The notes under the pieces were generated by a model that saw only the letters and a program-made list of their open reading frames with translations, did no database searches and was not told the DNA's origin. The position numbers and the translations under genes were made by a program. From NCBI GenBank assembly GCA_030248135.1, contig JASANC010004104.1, positions 1 to 64,000 of the forward strand: a stretch of 64,000 bases of DNA. The letters run 5' to 3'. Positions 22,601 through 52,332 of the stretch are shown here, in pieces. Source of the stretch: Theristus sp. LFF4_11. Lineage: Eukaryota > Nematoda > Chromadorea > Monhysterida > Xyalidae. How positions within the stretch are numbered: position 1 is the stretch's first letter; each line of letters starts with the position of its first letter.

Positions 22601-25600
22601 AAAGCGCCGTAACAAGCGTATCATGTAATCTACGTACGTTGTAAGAGTCATGTGATAACTGTAAACATACAACACATCTTAGCATATTGGCGCGTTTGGT
22701 TTGTGTACAAACAACACTGGTTATCACACGAGGAAAAGGCACAGTTTTGTAGGGCATATTGAACTGTATACGCATGTGCAACAGTTTTATGGTAAACTGT
22801 TGTTTGTTGTGCAGAGAGGAAGTTATTATATGGATGTCGAAAATGTACATAGTCTGTGCAGCCCGGGCCTTGTCGTACTGACGAGCCTGGGGGCCCGCGG
22901 TATACGCTTACCAGGCGAGACCGCTAGAAATAGTGCTTGCACGTTGTTATAGGTGCTTCATGCGATTATGTGAAACTTTACAATGTATGTACAATGCACA
23001 TAGTTGTAGATGCAAAGCCCAAAATAGAAGCTACAGTAAGTTTTTTTAAACCAGTCACTTTGTACGCAGAGAACGCTGAGACCGTGCATTTTATAAACAA
23101 AGATAGATCAGTTCATTTGAAGTTGCCGAAATCTAAAATGAAATGAATGAGACTCATTATTACGCATTGAATCAAGTTGCGCAATAAATGAGTGACAAAC
23201 AGCTGCAATTGAAAGTAAAATAATCAAAGAGCACATTGTAATTATGTGCTCCCACAATCGTCGTACATAAAAGAAACATTTATTTTCAAAATCAAAGAGA
23301 TAAATTTTAAATTAACAAGAAATTATGAAAACATTTCAGTGTATCGTGTGGTGTCATTACGAAGAACTTAACTGAAAAAAGCATATTTCCAGGTGTAGCG
23401 CGTGTATTGAAAAAGCAAAAAACAAATCACCATAACTCAAAAATTTCAGAAAACTTCCACGGCATGCACATTTCTTTCAAAGAAACACGCTGCAGTATTA
23501 TCGGTCATTTTATTTATTACCAATATATGGCGGTTCCTGAAATGTACACACATCAAACAGGAGTTTTTTTACGAGCGGTCATAAAAAAAACTCAAAATTC
23601 AAAATCGTCAACTGAAGATTTTGGCGCCGACACGTCTGGCGGCCTTGGACCCGCTATGGAACAAAATGTGTTACACGACAAACGTTGCAAAAAATAATGA
23701 TCACAACCACTATATAAGTGCCGGCGATATGGTTGATCGATTGAAATGCGGTGGCGCACATTTTTTAAATATGTGCGTTTTCAGTGTTGAAAAGATACCA
23801 CAATAGAGAATCCTCTTCATGTGCGCACACGCGCATAACAACGGTACAAACAAACATACAATATATACATACACATAATTATAGGTTTACATGTAGATAT
23901 TTTTATTTAGATATATTGGATCTCAATCTTGGCATTCTGAATCGGGCTGGTTTGTACAGAAATAAAAGAAAAAAACGCAAAAGAGCAAGAAAACACGCTG
24001 ATTGTCACAGCGTGTCAGTGTATTGATGGATCAAAACAAGAAAGTGACAGACAGCATGCAAATGCAACACTGCACGATCGTTGTTTTTTTTTAAGATTTT
24101 TGACGACTTCATTACTTCTTTTATATTTAAAATTGAGATGCGAATTTTTTGTGATAGTCTTGCTTTCAAAAATTGGTGTTTTTTCACTGGCACTGGGGGT
24201 TACTGACCAACACCGCCAAAATGTTTAGTTAAATTTGCTCAGTCAAAGCTGAAACAAAAAACTACGATGGCCAGTAGTGTGGTCGTGTGGCCAACCACAG
24301 CCCTTGATTATTTTGGTCATAGTATTACGGTTTTTATGTTTGAATGGATTTTCTGGTGCAAAGTGTTTCAATCAGTAACAATATACAATTGTATATGAAT
24401 ACAAGTTGACATTCGTTGACTTATCGGTTTCCACAAAACGCTTTGAAAAAGATGTGAGGAAGGACCGGGAATACAATAAAAACAGCGCGTCCGTATCACA
24501 TGACTCGATGACAAAAAAACTGTTTAAGAAAACTACGTTTTTCAAAAAAAGTAACTCCCGCCCTGCCTTCACTTCCACATAATGTTGCGAATCCCACAAT
24601 AAATCTGGCAACACCGGGCGAAAAACAGTGAACTTGACCTCCAGATTTGCGTTTTTTATTTGTTTTTCCTAACAAAAAACAAGTGCATGTCAGAAAAAAT
24701 CATGTTCCAGTGTGTCTGATCACACAGGCTAAAGACATTGTCAATCAAATTGCAACTAATCGAATCATCGGTCTAAAAATTGCCGTTTTTTATGTTCTTG
24801 TTTGGCAATTCAGTCGGTGTTCTGAAATTGCAAATCTGACGCGCTTTTTTAGGGCTGCGCTTGACCTTTGTTTTTTGCACAATGCAACAGATAATCCATT
24901 TGAGGAAGAAAATCGTCAAATTTCATTTCCGAAGAACGCTTTTTTATCATCAAGAAGTGCAGTTTTGACTAAGGAGCCGAGGTTTTTTTGTCGTACTTAC
25001 GAGCCTGGGTGCCCGCGGTATACGCCTATCAGGCGAAACCGCTTGCACGTTGTAATAAGTCTTCATTCAATAAAAAAGGTTCATCGAGGCTCACATTTCG
25101 TGAACAAAAATTCAATGGCAACTTTATTAGCAAATACGTCGTTTTTCTTATATATATATACAGTGTGATAAACACATGCCGTTTAAATTTGGTGCCGCGT
25201 TTTTCTCAGTATTTTCAATATTTTGATGTTCTGAAAGGATGGACCTGTTGTTTGTCATTGAATGATTTACCATATTCTTCATCGCGCACCGACACGCAGT
25301 TTCGAATTTCGTTTTCACGAGCTCCGAATTCAGATTTATCAATTTATCAGTTTTATGCGAACAAACTTTTTGTACGGTCGAACGTTTCCCATCGAAAAAA
25401 TACCAGTTTTGTATTCGTCAAAAAAACAACATTCGAGACACACCGGGTAGTATGATGGGTCACAAACTCTGAGATTTTTTCAACAAGCAAATACACCGTA
25501 TCAAAAAAAAACATAATTTACGTGTCTCAAAATCACACTCACAACAATCAATCAAAAAACCCGAGCAATAAATTACACGTATGTTGATAAAAAGGTTGTT

Positions 25601-27252
25601 TCACAAAATATTTTCCGAATTTCCTTTCATGGTTTTGTTCCGCGCCGAAAGAAAACTCTGCTGCAAATTATTCTCAAAGGACATTGTCGACTACCAGACT
25701 GAATGGCAGCAGTGGACTTTATTTTCAAAAGAAAGGTCCATGGTATATGGGCGGGGCGAGGCAGAGAGACACGTATAACCTTGGGGCTACCCGATTTCAG
25801 GCCCGCGTAATACCGGGTGGCTCATCAGGTGATGATTATTCTTCAGCGTCGATTTTTTCCGCGTCGACATCCACAAACCGCTGTTACAGTAAAGCTGAGA
25901 AATCAACCAATCATCTTTGCCGATTCAGATTATGTTTTGAGAAAGTATAAAAATACAATGGTTAGGTAGAACGGCACAAGCAGCAACCAATCACTGTGAT
26001 CGAACGGGTAATCAAACAACATTCAAACACACCCGTTTATCATTATTTGCACCACCCTGTAACACCTGCGCAGGTACAATAATATTCGAAGCATTTGGCG
26101 AATTGCGCATTGTGATTCTGTTCATGAATAAATTCAAACAATGCGTGAAAATTATGCACCAATCAATCAAAAATGTATAATTTTCAAGGCCATTTTAACG
26201 AAGATATGTATAATGTTTCTTTGAAATATTTTTTCCAGCCAGTTGAAAAACCACGTGGGAACAAACCGGCTCGACTCCAATACGTCTGCAGTCAACATTT
26301 TTCAACATCGAAAAGCGCGTCATTTTTTTTGATCTTGACTTCCGATAAGAAGTCCACAAACGCTATTACCTGCAAATATGACTTTCGTCATCTATCATTT
26401 TTTGACCCAATGTTGACGAATTGTCAGTTTATTACCCCCCTTTTTTTCAGAAGTTGCATTGCAATGTCGTAATTTGAGGGAGCGGCGAATCTTCCAAATG
26501 TTTTGAATTTTTATACGGTTTGAAAAAAATGGGCGTTGAAGAAAATTTTTAATTTTTACGTTAATGAGTGAAAAAGTGTTTCACAAGATTGAACAGTTCA
26601 CAAGTGTTCCACATTATTGTTGGCCCACAAAGAGAATCAATGAAAAAAATGTAAAAAAAAAACGACTGAACAAGACAAAGCCAAAAAAATGAGAACACAC
26701 ATAAAAACAAAAAATATTTTCAAACGACAAATTCCGATTTCAGAAGTGAACAAACCCAGAAAATAACAAGAGTACCGTGCGGAAACGTTTTACTGTTAAA
26801 AACAAAAACACAAAAACCAAGTTGTCTAAATGTGAAAATAGCAGTGGTGCGATAAAACCAGCAATCAGCGGAGATTCAGAATTGAACAAAATATCCAATT
26901 TACAAAAGCCAACCAGTGCGGGCACAGTGTACCATCATTACAAACATCAACCATGCCAAACAGAAACCCACACCCAACCAATCAACTGCAAGTTATTCAA
27001 GGATCGAAAACTAACCACCAATCGGCATCAGATGAGCACATCAACAGCAACTTAACCACAACATCATTCCATAACATTCCACAAATCAACAATTCACATC
27101 AACAACCATTCAAACCAGCAATTCCCATCAACACAACAACGAACGCAACGCAATGCAACCAATCATCACAAAATCCGCAATTCCCATCTACAACCAACGC
27201 AATGGCATGGCAATGCAACCGATCACCACACACGATCACCACACGATCACCA
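19696..27252. other. Gene-poor stretch downstream of SMARCB1
   Basis: About 7.5 kb with no exon that I can identify. It contains a palindromic MITE (21968-22125), an MITE-like palindrome near 20908-20990, and two copies of a short repeat around GTCGTACTGACGAGCCTGGG (about 22866-22945 and 24985-25055), also seen at 28808-28876 and inverted near 60530 and 62540. From 26930 to 27230 the sequence is rich in CAACCAATCA-like words. The 3' UTR of SMARCB1 should lie just below 27253. Confidence 0.5.
21968..22125. mobile_element. Palindromic MITE (GAATCAGCTGATTGG family)
   Basis: Ends TACAGTCGAACTCTAAATTA and TTTAGTTTGACTGTA; inner arms GCAATCAGCTGATTGGTTGG and CCAATCAGCTGATTGC. The clearest of the three copies in this window. 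Confidence 0.8.
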
Positions 27253-30200
27253 TCACCAGGCGGGCGCCGTCTGCGCGAGGCGTCGCATCCGTCGCGTGTT
27301 TCGATCTTGATCGCGAATCTTCTTCTCCATCTCAGCGTCCGTGAGCGTCTCGAGGAACGGACCCCACTGATCAGAGTCGGTCGGCGTTCGAAACGGACAG
27401 TCGACCGTCGGCAACGGTGATTCGCTGCAGAAAGACACAACGAAAACGAATGTCGACAGAACAAAGAAAAAATGTCGCACGCTGAACCAGAACAACACCG
27501 AGCGTGCGGCTACCGAACGTTTGGCTTGCCTACTCATGGTGTCTTACCACTTCTCTGGTATCATGCCGTGCACTGCAGAATGAAAACTGACTGACTGACT
27601 GAGAGAACACTTCGGAAATTGTCACCGCTCGTGGCCGGGTGGTAGCGCGTTAGACCCGGTTGTCTATGCGTTCGGGAAATCGAGCTCCGCCGACCGGGGT
27701 GTATGGGCACTTAATGACAGACGAAAACTCGCTCGCTCATAGTTCGGACGCTCGCGCACGGAGCACACCGTGGTGACCCCGCGGAGGTCGTCCGTGTGAC
27801 AAGTATCCGCCTTCCGAGTCACAAAATCGCGCAACTTGATTCACGCGCGCCTAATCTAACCAAATAAAAACCCAACAAAACATGGCGTTTCGACCTAAGC
27901 ACAAGACGCCGAGCAATGGTGGTCTCTTCAGTTGTGCCCATTGCCCAAAAACTCAATAAAAAGGCTTAGTTGAAAATTCTTAATAGAGGCAAAATAAACA
28001 TAAAATACAACAAAACATCAATAAGCCGTGCAAGCCACACGCACTCCCTTCTACACCAGAGAGAAAATCAGCGTGCTACTCAAATAGTCTGGACACCCAA
28101 CGACAGCCAATCAGCGTGCTGTATATACCGCTCAACAGCAGCCAATCAACGTGCTGCAAGCCAGCCTAAGTCAGCCAATCATTATCCTCTAGGCCACACA
28201 AACAACAGCCAATCACTGTGCCGCCCCCCAATACCGACCTAAACGCATACGTCCGTTGGTTCCACGCAAGCTGCCCTCGGATGCTATACGCGATCGCCGG
28301 CAGGAATTCGCCGCCCAATCCCAGCTCGGTGCACAGTCGCTCCGCGAACTGCTCCGGCGAGTTGTTCGCCTCCGACATGTCCCATTCGAATTGATCGACC
28401 AGCGACAGATTGCCGACGTGGATGTTCAGCTGAAACGAGTGTGAAAAACCAGTTGTTCGCTTGAAAATTTCGCAATGAACCCGCACCCGCCACTCTCAGC
28501 CTCCACACGTTTCAAACTATGAGAAAAACAAAAAAAACTTTCATCCACCGTTCCCGGTTTGACGAACAACATGCAGCAAAACGCGAAACCTGCACATCCA
28601 AGTTTATTCGCCATGAATTGAAATGCCCGTCAACCCGGTGGCTGCGCGAACAAGCAGCCACCTTGATTGAGCACTTTCGAAAGCAACAACCTGCCGACCG
28701 GGTGCAAGCAACTGATTGCTGTTGACCAGCACACCCACAAAATTATAATTGCACGATGGATAGCGCGGTAGCGGCCACCACAAAACAACCGTTTGTAATT
28801 GGGGCCGTGAGGGCCTTGTCGTACTGACGAGCCTGTGGGGGCACGCTTACCAGGCGAAACAGTGCTTGCACGTTGTAACACACACACACACACACACACC
28901 TAGGGTTGGCAAAATACCGTTTTTTCAAATCGTGGTAAAAACCCGTATTTTTACCGGTAATTTTACCGAAAAAAACGAAAGCCATAAAGTTGTAAAACCC
29001 ACATATTTTTCGCAGCCGACTGTAAACTTGAATGTCAATCAGTGTCAATTTTGTGCACAACTAGCACAAGACACGAGTGAAGTTGCGAAACGAGTGAGAA
29101 ATGATATAACAGCTAACAGTCCGAAATTGAAAAAAAAACCGGAAAAATACGAAAAAAAAACAAAAAATACGGAAACGGTTTTTTCCGTTTTTTTCAACGC
29201 ACCATTTTTGCCCTGGTAAAAAACGCGTATAGATACGTGTTTTTTACCGGCAAAAAACCGGTATTTTTCCCATGCCAGCCCTACACACCTTGATCGTCAC
29301 TCGTTGGTCGGTCTGCTCGTTCAGTAGACAGGCGGCGGCGCCGGCCTCGGCCGTGCACTCCAGCTGCTGGCGAATGGCGGCCGCTATTGCGGGCACGAAC
29401 GTCGCCGTCGGCAGGTCGAGGTCGTCGCACAGCAGCTCGGCGAACATCTCCGGCGTCACGAGCGACTCTGCGCGAGCGGCAAACGCGTTTTTTCCTTCTC
29501 TATTTTCAGTTTTTATTGTTTTTTTCTCTATCATTCTCATTTCTTGGTTTTTTTGCTCACTTTGCGACTCACGCGAACGGAAACTGCGCGGCGTTCCGGT
29601 TTTTTTGTTGCTCTCATTTTGATTCTGGTTTTTTCTCTGCTTTCACCGTGAGCACACCCCCCGTTTTCCGTATTTCGAATTTTCGACGAACTTTTTTTCC
29701 GCTCATTTTGTGTTGTTCCGCAGTTCTAAGTTTCGTTTTTCGAAAACTGTTTTCATCACATAACGAGTATGTTTTTTCCGTTTTCTAATTTGTTTTCTTT
29801 GTCCATTTCTTGGAAATATTCTTTTTTCAAGAGAGGACGGAATGATTTTCCAGTCACTGTACCGACCAACCATTTTGATTGCCGGCTGAGTGGCTGAGTA
29901 GATAGCACTTGGGACTTCCAATCGGAAGGCCCGGGTTCGAATCCGCTCGTGACCACTCGGCTGCCCCGGGTTGCGTGGGGCTTAATGGCGTTCTTGATTC
30001 ACAAGATTGCTGTTCCGGTGGCGAGGAACTTAATGACATCGCGCCCATGCATACCAGCGCAGCTTGCCCAACGCCCACCTTCTATAGCAGAAAAACTGCT
30101 TCCAACGTCGCAGCCCATGTGGTGGACAGTAAAAAATTGCGACAATGCCTTTCCCCAAGGGCGTTGGGTAAGGATAAAAAGGGGGCAACAAACAACAACA

Positions 30201-33200
30201 ACAACCAACCAACCAACCAACCATTTTTATTCCAACAGAAGCAGTCGCGCAGTTTGTAGCCGTCGATCTCCATGTCCAGTCGAATGGGCACCAGGTTCTC
30301 CGATTGATTCGCATTCTCGTGTATCGACTTCGTGTCGGTGTCATCGAAGCTGAACACAAAATATCAATCAGATCAGAATGATTTTCTTAAAGAACGGTTC
30401 AATTGTACATATGTCTCACTGCAATATGCGTGCGTGCGTGCGTTTTCAACGATGAAAACCGGAAATAGCATTCTTCTATACCCAGCACCCCATCACCTTT
30501 CCCTACGATTCAGAGCTTTAACATTTCGCAGGTGTCATCTGATCCAACTTCCAACGAACCAAAGGCGGACGCGTCCGCACAGGTTTCTCACGTTTAACAC
30601 GAGCGCGCGCAGAACCAATCAGCGTGTACTGCATCCGAACAATCCAATCGTGCATAAACAACACAATCAAATCAACTGCTATCCAACACTCGAGTTTCCC
30701 CGCAGTTCCGCCATTCTTCCACCCAAAAAAAAACCTAACCAAAAGAAAAACCATTCCAAAAAAATCAGCGATCGTCTCGAAATGCGCAAAACGAACCAAT
30801 GCGGAAACGTGCGCAGTTTCTTGTGTCCGACGCGCGTGTGCGCGACGTGCGTGCTGCACGGCACCGCGTCGAGATGGTGAACTCCGGACGACATTTGACC
30901 CAACCAGGCGCTGCTCGACTGCGCTGCGCTCGCTCCGCTGCCGCCGCCGCCGCCGCCGCCGCCCCCCGCCGCGCTGCGACGACTCGATCCGCCGCCCGAC
31001 GAGAGGCCGCCGCCGGCGCCCGGGACGCCCGGTGCAGCCGTCGACATCGGCGCCAGCGTCGGCTTCGACGAGTCGGAGCTGAACGAGCAAAATGCGAGGT
31101 GCACGTTCTCCCGAGTCTCTGGATGCTCAAACACCGTGACATTATTATGGTCCCGCAACTCAATGCGCGCATAGAGACGGTATGGCCGATTAAACATGGC
31201 AGCTTTTTTCAGGGTTCAAGGAGCGCGCGAAATTTGAATGAAAGAAAAAAGACGTTCAGACACCACATTGTGTGCCAAATTTGACTCGTTTTTTGAAACT
31301 AATAGATTATCCGCGCTATTCTGTGCATTCTTTCTCCCTTGCACACATGATTGGGAATTATGTTGGCATTTTTGAAAAGACAACTCCTAGTCTGCGACTG
31401 ATCCCGCCTTGATGGACTGCCTCATTTATTCGGCCGTACTGTATGTAAACAGTTTCATGGATGAGGCGGGAATTCAAAATTGGCAGTGATCCGAGTCGCC
31501 TACATAGGGCCGAGTCACTTAGGCGACTTCGAATTGCCACCATAAAGATTGAAACTTGTTTTCTTTCCACGGCTGCACACGCATTCAGTCGCAGAATTAA
31601 AAAAATGATATTACACAACACAGAGATGATATCCACCGACTGAGAAACAAATTTGCCGCAACGCATTGGAGAAAAGAAAATTTCTGGAATTTGTCGCGTT
31701 TTCTATATCTGGATTCTATCACACCGATAATTGCCCGCATGTAACGATTCTGTTTTGAAATGCAGCGAGACCCGACCGAAAACGGAACGATCATTCACGA
31801 ATCACGCGCTTCCATTCACTAAATACAAAAATAGCGCATGCTCTCTCCTCTGAGCCGACGGTATACTGGCCTCAGGGTGGCATTTGGCCGTTTCCGCCGG
31901 AGTTTGGTATGGCATATTTTTTCAAACGTCTCCCACTGAAATGACGTCATGTGCCGGCAAACATGCGCTTGCCGTTCACAGCAAACCAGACTTTCCGTTT
32001 AGCCGATTTCTTTCCGCAAACAAATGGTGAATGTCGAATCAGTCACACCAAACTGGCATTTTAGTGCCTGTACTTTGACAAACGGGCGTCTTTAAAGCAA
32101 ATGGCGTCGTTTTTGTCCGGACACGTTTGAATAAATCCACAATACCATAGGGCTTCTAAAACCGGCGCGATATAAAAATAAATAAAAAAACAAAAAAACA
32201 CAAAAAAACAAATTTCAATCACCGCGACAGCGAGTTCTCATTGCCGCTGGTGCTTAGGCTGACCGCCTTGTACTTCTCGTCTGCGCCGGATAGGATTTCC
32301 TCGACCTCGTCAGCCTTGACAAACATGATATTCGTCATCAGATAGCTCGCGGCGCATTCTGAACACGATGGAAAAACCGGTTTTTTCTTCAATCTCGGGT
32401 TTTTATTCCAGTCGTTGCTAGGCGATAATATACCAACCACCAAGATGAACTGTTTCCTGCAGCTCGTTTCATAATAATCACCGGGAAACGTCGTTTGACG
32501 CAAAGGCGCAAAAATCAGGCAAGGTTTCAAGAAGAAAAAAAAGCCGAAAAACGTTGGCAACCCGAGCCATTCGACCGAGTATCGACATTTTTTTCGAAAG
32601 AGCCCCCATTCTGCTGATGAACGTTGTAATGTTGCTCACCACAGAGTCGCAAACAAACACACAGGCAAGCACACGACACATACACGCTATATCAGATCAG
32701 CCGGTGCGTGCGTGCGTGTGTTTGTGAAACGTTTTGTCGGGCTTTTCAAAAAAAAAAACAATCAATTATGTTTCACGCAACCAATAGCTATCACCCATTG
32801 TTGTTTTTCACAATGCGGTTGTTGTATTACTGAGTCTGAATCTGAGTCATTGAAACTGAAAAAAATACAGAAAATTGCCCATACGCATTTCGGCCATCTT
32901 TCGTTTCTCCTCGGGCGTGGCGAGTCGTTTCCATAGCTGCGGATACTTTTTGTACAGGGTGCCACGGAAAAGACGCAAGTAAGCGCCGACCTGGCAAGAT
33001 TTCATGAACGGTTCAAAAGAAAGGAATGTTCGGCCAAAATGCTTCACGGTCACACGACCATACCAGTTGAACCGCTCAAAATATGAAAAAAACGTGATCA
33101 ATTGTCGCAATTCCCATTAAGCATTTTCAGAGCAAGCAGAACGTTCCAGTTTACGTGACCGAATAAGGCAGGAACGAACGAACGGTGATTTAGGCGATGC

Positions 33201-33535
33201 TTTTAGCCTCGTTGCCCGGTGGTAGCGCGTTGAGACTCTTTTGTCTGTGCGTTCGGGGGATCGAGTCCCGCCGAGGGAGGTGTAGGCACTTAATGACAGA
33301 GCAAACTCGATGGGCGCCCTATTGGACGGCGTTGTCTGTATTTGGTTTTCTGGTTTAGCCCTGGCTACAAACATCGCCGAAAAATCCCAACACCAAGACA
33401 CGGCCGTGGAAACTGCGCACCCACCTCCGAGCCGACGTAATAGTATTCACCATCGTCGGACAGCCGGAACTTTCTCGGTCGTTCACCGTACGTCTTGTGG
33501 CCTTGGATGGCGCTGTTGCCGGATGAAAGCATCAT
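27253..33535 (-). CDS. SMARCB1: SMARCB1/SNF5/INI1, SWI/SNF core subunit, 8 exons
   Basis: Nuclear core subunit of BAF/SWI-SNF chromatin remodellers. Exons on the minus strand: 33535-33425, 32990-32885, 32358-32223, 31078-30797, 30349-30222, 29467-29289, 28429-28239, 27424-27253; 1305 nt, 434 aa, all phases fit. Start MMLSSGNS; residues about 1-115 match the N-terminal winged-helix region ([44 protein letters not shown]). Exon 4 carries [10 protein letters not shown]. Exons 5-6 give repeat 1 of the SNF5 domain ([28 protein letters not shown]), exon 7 repeat 2 ([31 protein letters not shown]), exon 8 the C-terminal [20 protein letters not shown] helix and TAPAW end. The human protein is 385 aa; the excess is mainly a Ser/Gly/Ala-rich insert with a nine-Gly run in exon 4, while the linker joining exons 2 and 3 is shorter. 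Introns contain several mobile elements, one SINE and one hAT-like end lying at donor sites. Confidence 0.97.
27522..27605 (+). mobile_element. 3' end of a retroposon with CTGA tail
   Basis: Second copy of the segment at 5057-5150: TTGGCTTGCCTACTCATGGT at the left, GTGCACTGCAGAATGAAAAC then (CTGA)n at the right. It lies in SMARCB1 intron 7. Confidence 0.55.
27621..27960 (+). mobile_element. tRNA-derived SINE, family A (divergent)
   Basis: The head is tRNA-like: GGCCGGGTGGTAGCGCGTTA is a polymerase III A box and a GAAATCGAGCTCCGCC stretch a degraded B box. The next segment GGCACTTAATGACAGA is shared with the family A copies at 33208 and 38480. The downstream body differs from those copies, so it is an older or chimeric member. 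In SMARCB1 intron 7. Confidence 0.6.
28901..29283. mobile_element. hAT-like element (TAGGGTTGGCA family) at the exon 6 donor
   Basis: Begins TAGGGTTGGCAAAATACCG after a (CA)n run and ends CATGCCAGCCCTA. The interior is made of ACCGGTAAAATTACC-like palindromic words, as in the copy at 37660-38437, which has a perfect 8-bp target duplication. Here the duplication is obscured by the flanking CA repeat. The right end lies 5 nt inside SMARCB1 intron 6: the donor (minus strand) reads AAG|GTGTG and the element follows at once. Confidence 0.7.
29880..30220 (+). mobile_element. tRNA-derived SINE, family B
   Basis: The head has GGCTGAGTGGCTGAGTAGAT (A-box-like) and GGGTTCGAATCCGCTCG (B box), the body includes GCCCAACGCCCACCTTCTAT, and the 3' end is GGGGGCAACAAACAACAACA then a CAAC tail. 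Inserted antisense in SMARCB1 intron 5. The (CAAC)n tail runs directly into the splice donor at 30221-30220. A second copy, opposite orientation, is at 36074-36420. Confidence 0.85.
31179..31444. mobile_element. MITE of the TATGGCCGAATAAAT family
   Basis: Left end ACGGTATGGCCGATTAAACA, right end CATTTATTCGGCCGTACTGT, inverted repeats of each other. In SMARCB1 intron 3, adjacent to the 180-bp interspersed repeat at 31447-31612. Confidence 0.75.
31447..31612. repeat. Interspersed repeat, about 170 bp
   Basis: Same family as 3837-4022 and 61640-61835: AGTTTCATGGATGAGGCGGG, GATCCGAGTCGCC, GCCGAGTCACTTAGGCGA and CATTCAGTCGCAGAATT occur in order. Confidence 0.6.
31906..32143. mobile_element. MITE with ACGTGTCC/GACGTCAT termini
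   Basis: Same 240-bp family as 11198-11438, in SMARCB1 intron 3. Directly to its left, 31845-31905 matches the 3' body of the SINE-like unit at 57568-57775 (GCCGTTTCCGCCGGAGTTTG). Confidence 0.85.
33208..33392 (+). mobile_element. tRNA-derived SINE, family A
   Basis: GTTGCCCGGTGGTAGCGCGT (A box) and GGGGGATCGAGTCCCGCC (B box) followed by TAGGCACTTAATGACAGAGC and an end at AAAAATCCCAACACC. Inserted antisense in SMARCB1 intron 1, its 3' end about 30 nt from the exon 1 donor at 33424-33423. Confidence 0.8.
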
Positions 33536-35008
33536 GATCGATCGAAATCGGACAACAACAACAACAACAACGGTCCGGTGAAGTCCGTGGAAGAAGCCGG
33601 CTGGTTTGAATCAGTGCACCTGTTGCAGGGAAATTGCTGAAGACAAAACTGATTGGAGAAATTTTTGCTGAATAAAATCTTGAAATAAGTAAAAAAAGTG
33701 AAGCAGCGCGATCATTGGCGACGTGCTGACGTTTTTCACTTTTAAAAATTTCTACCAGCCCGGTAAACATTTCTAAAACCTGCATCATGTAGGTAACAGA
33801 AAGGTTTAAATAAAAAAGGTTTTCCCGATCAACACAACAACAATAACAAACAACGAAAAAAATGCACCCATTCCATGAGCACCAGCCGATTACCGTTTAA
33901 AAAAACGGAGAAAACGGCAAGACAAAAATGATTTCAAATGTTTTCCATCAAGTTCTTTGATTTTTTTTTTCAAGTTCTTTAATTTTATGCCGCTTGAAAA
34001 CCGCATGAACAGACTTGACAATTTTTCCAACTGTATCAGTTTGTCATTTGGCATCAACTGCAGTTAATTATAAGCATTCATTGCATTTCTTCGCATCAAG
34101 ACTTATCTGAAACTTATCTGCACGGGTATGAACAGAAAAATCGGTATTCACAAGCAGCAACACATTACTAATATAAGCAAAAAAATTGAAATATCAGCCT
34201 GAAACTAGGAATATGAATTCTCAAAAAGCTACTGCTATCGAATTTTGCAGGTACAAAGCTGTCGTACATGGTCAACAGCTCACTCATGGCACCGAGAAGT
34301 TGAAAACAATAAATGAGAAAAAATTCAAACCAAATGCTCACACTAATGACATTCTAACTTGCAAACCTTTAGTAACAAGTAAATATTTTAATATTTGCAA
34401 ATACTTTACCCATAATCACAAGACACCGAATACACCTGTTTCACAAGATCTATTTTCTGATGTCTAAAAACCACCGGTAATATTCAATAAAAAATATCTG
34501 ACTTGAAAAGGCCTCATGAGCAATCTGAATTGTATGATAATTCAAGAAGTCTGAACATCAACACAGTAACATTTCGACTGACTCTGTAACTACATTTGTG
34601 TATGCTCTGCTCGTTAGAAACTGTAAGCCAATTATGACGTCATCTGAAGAGACGACGTCGGCAACTTACTGGCAAACTACACCGATCAACCAGAAATAAC
34701 GCCAGTTGCATTTTAAACACCGTCATTTCCGTCTGTCACGTTCGAAATACAAAATCATAAAAACTATTTTGCATCGATTTCAACTCCACCGCTTATTCAA
34801 ATCACAAAGAAATGTACAACGTGAAAATATGTGGATAGCCATAAAAATATCATTTTGGTTACAACTGAATTTTTGGGTAGAAGTGTGAGAGAGTAGTGTG
34901 TTTGGACGTTGCCATGGGAGTGGTGAAAAGCTGATAAAGTATTCCAGCAGGTTTCAATAAGATACACGGTAGAACAGCAAAACAGGATTCTCTTTGCAAT
35001 AAAAAACT
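33536..35008. other. Spacer between SMARCB1 start and ACO2 end
   Basis: Both flanking genes are on the minus strand, so this holds the SMARCB1 promoter and 5' UTR (next to 33536, starting in a GTTGTTGTTG run when read on the minus strand) and the ACO2 3' UTR (just below 35009). A + strand frame at 34186-34467 encodes 93 aa of Lys/Asn/Thr-rich sequence with no family I recognise. No repeats of the named families are seen. Confidence 0.5.
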
Positions 35009-52254
<17,246 letters not shown>

Positions 52255-52332
52255 GACGACGACGACGGGACACACACACACGGATTTATTTCTTGAACCA
52301 ACCAAACTACAAAAACAAAAACGAACCACGAC

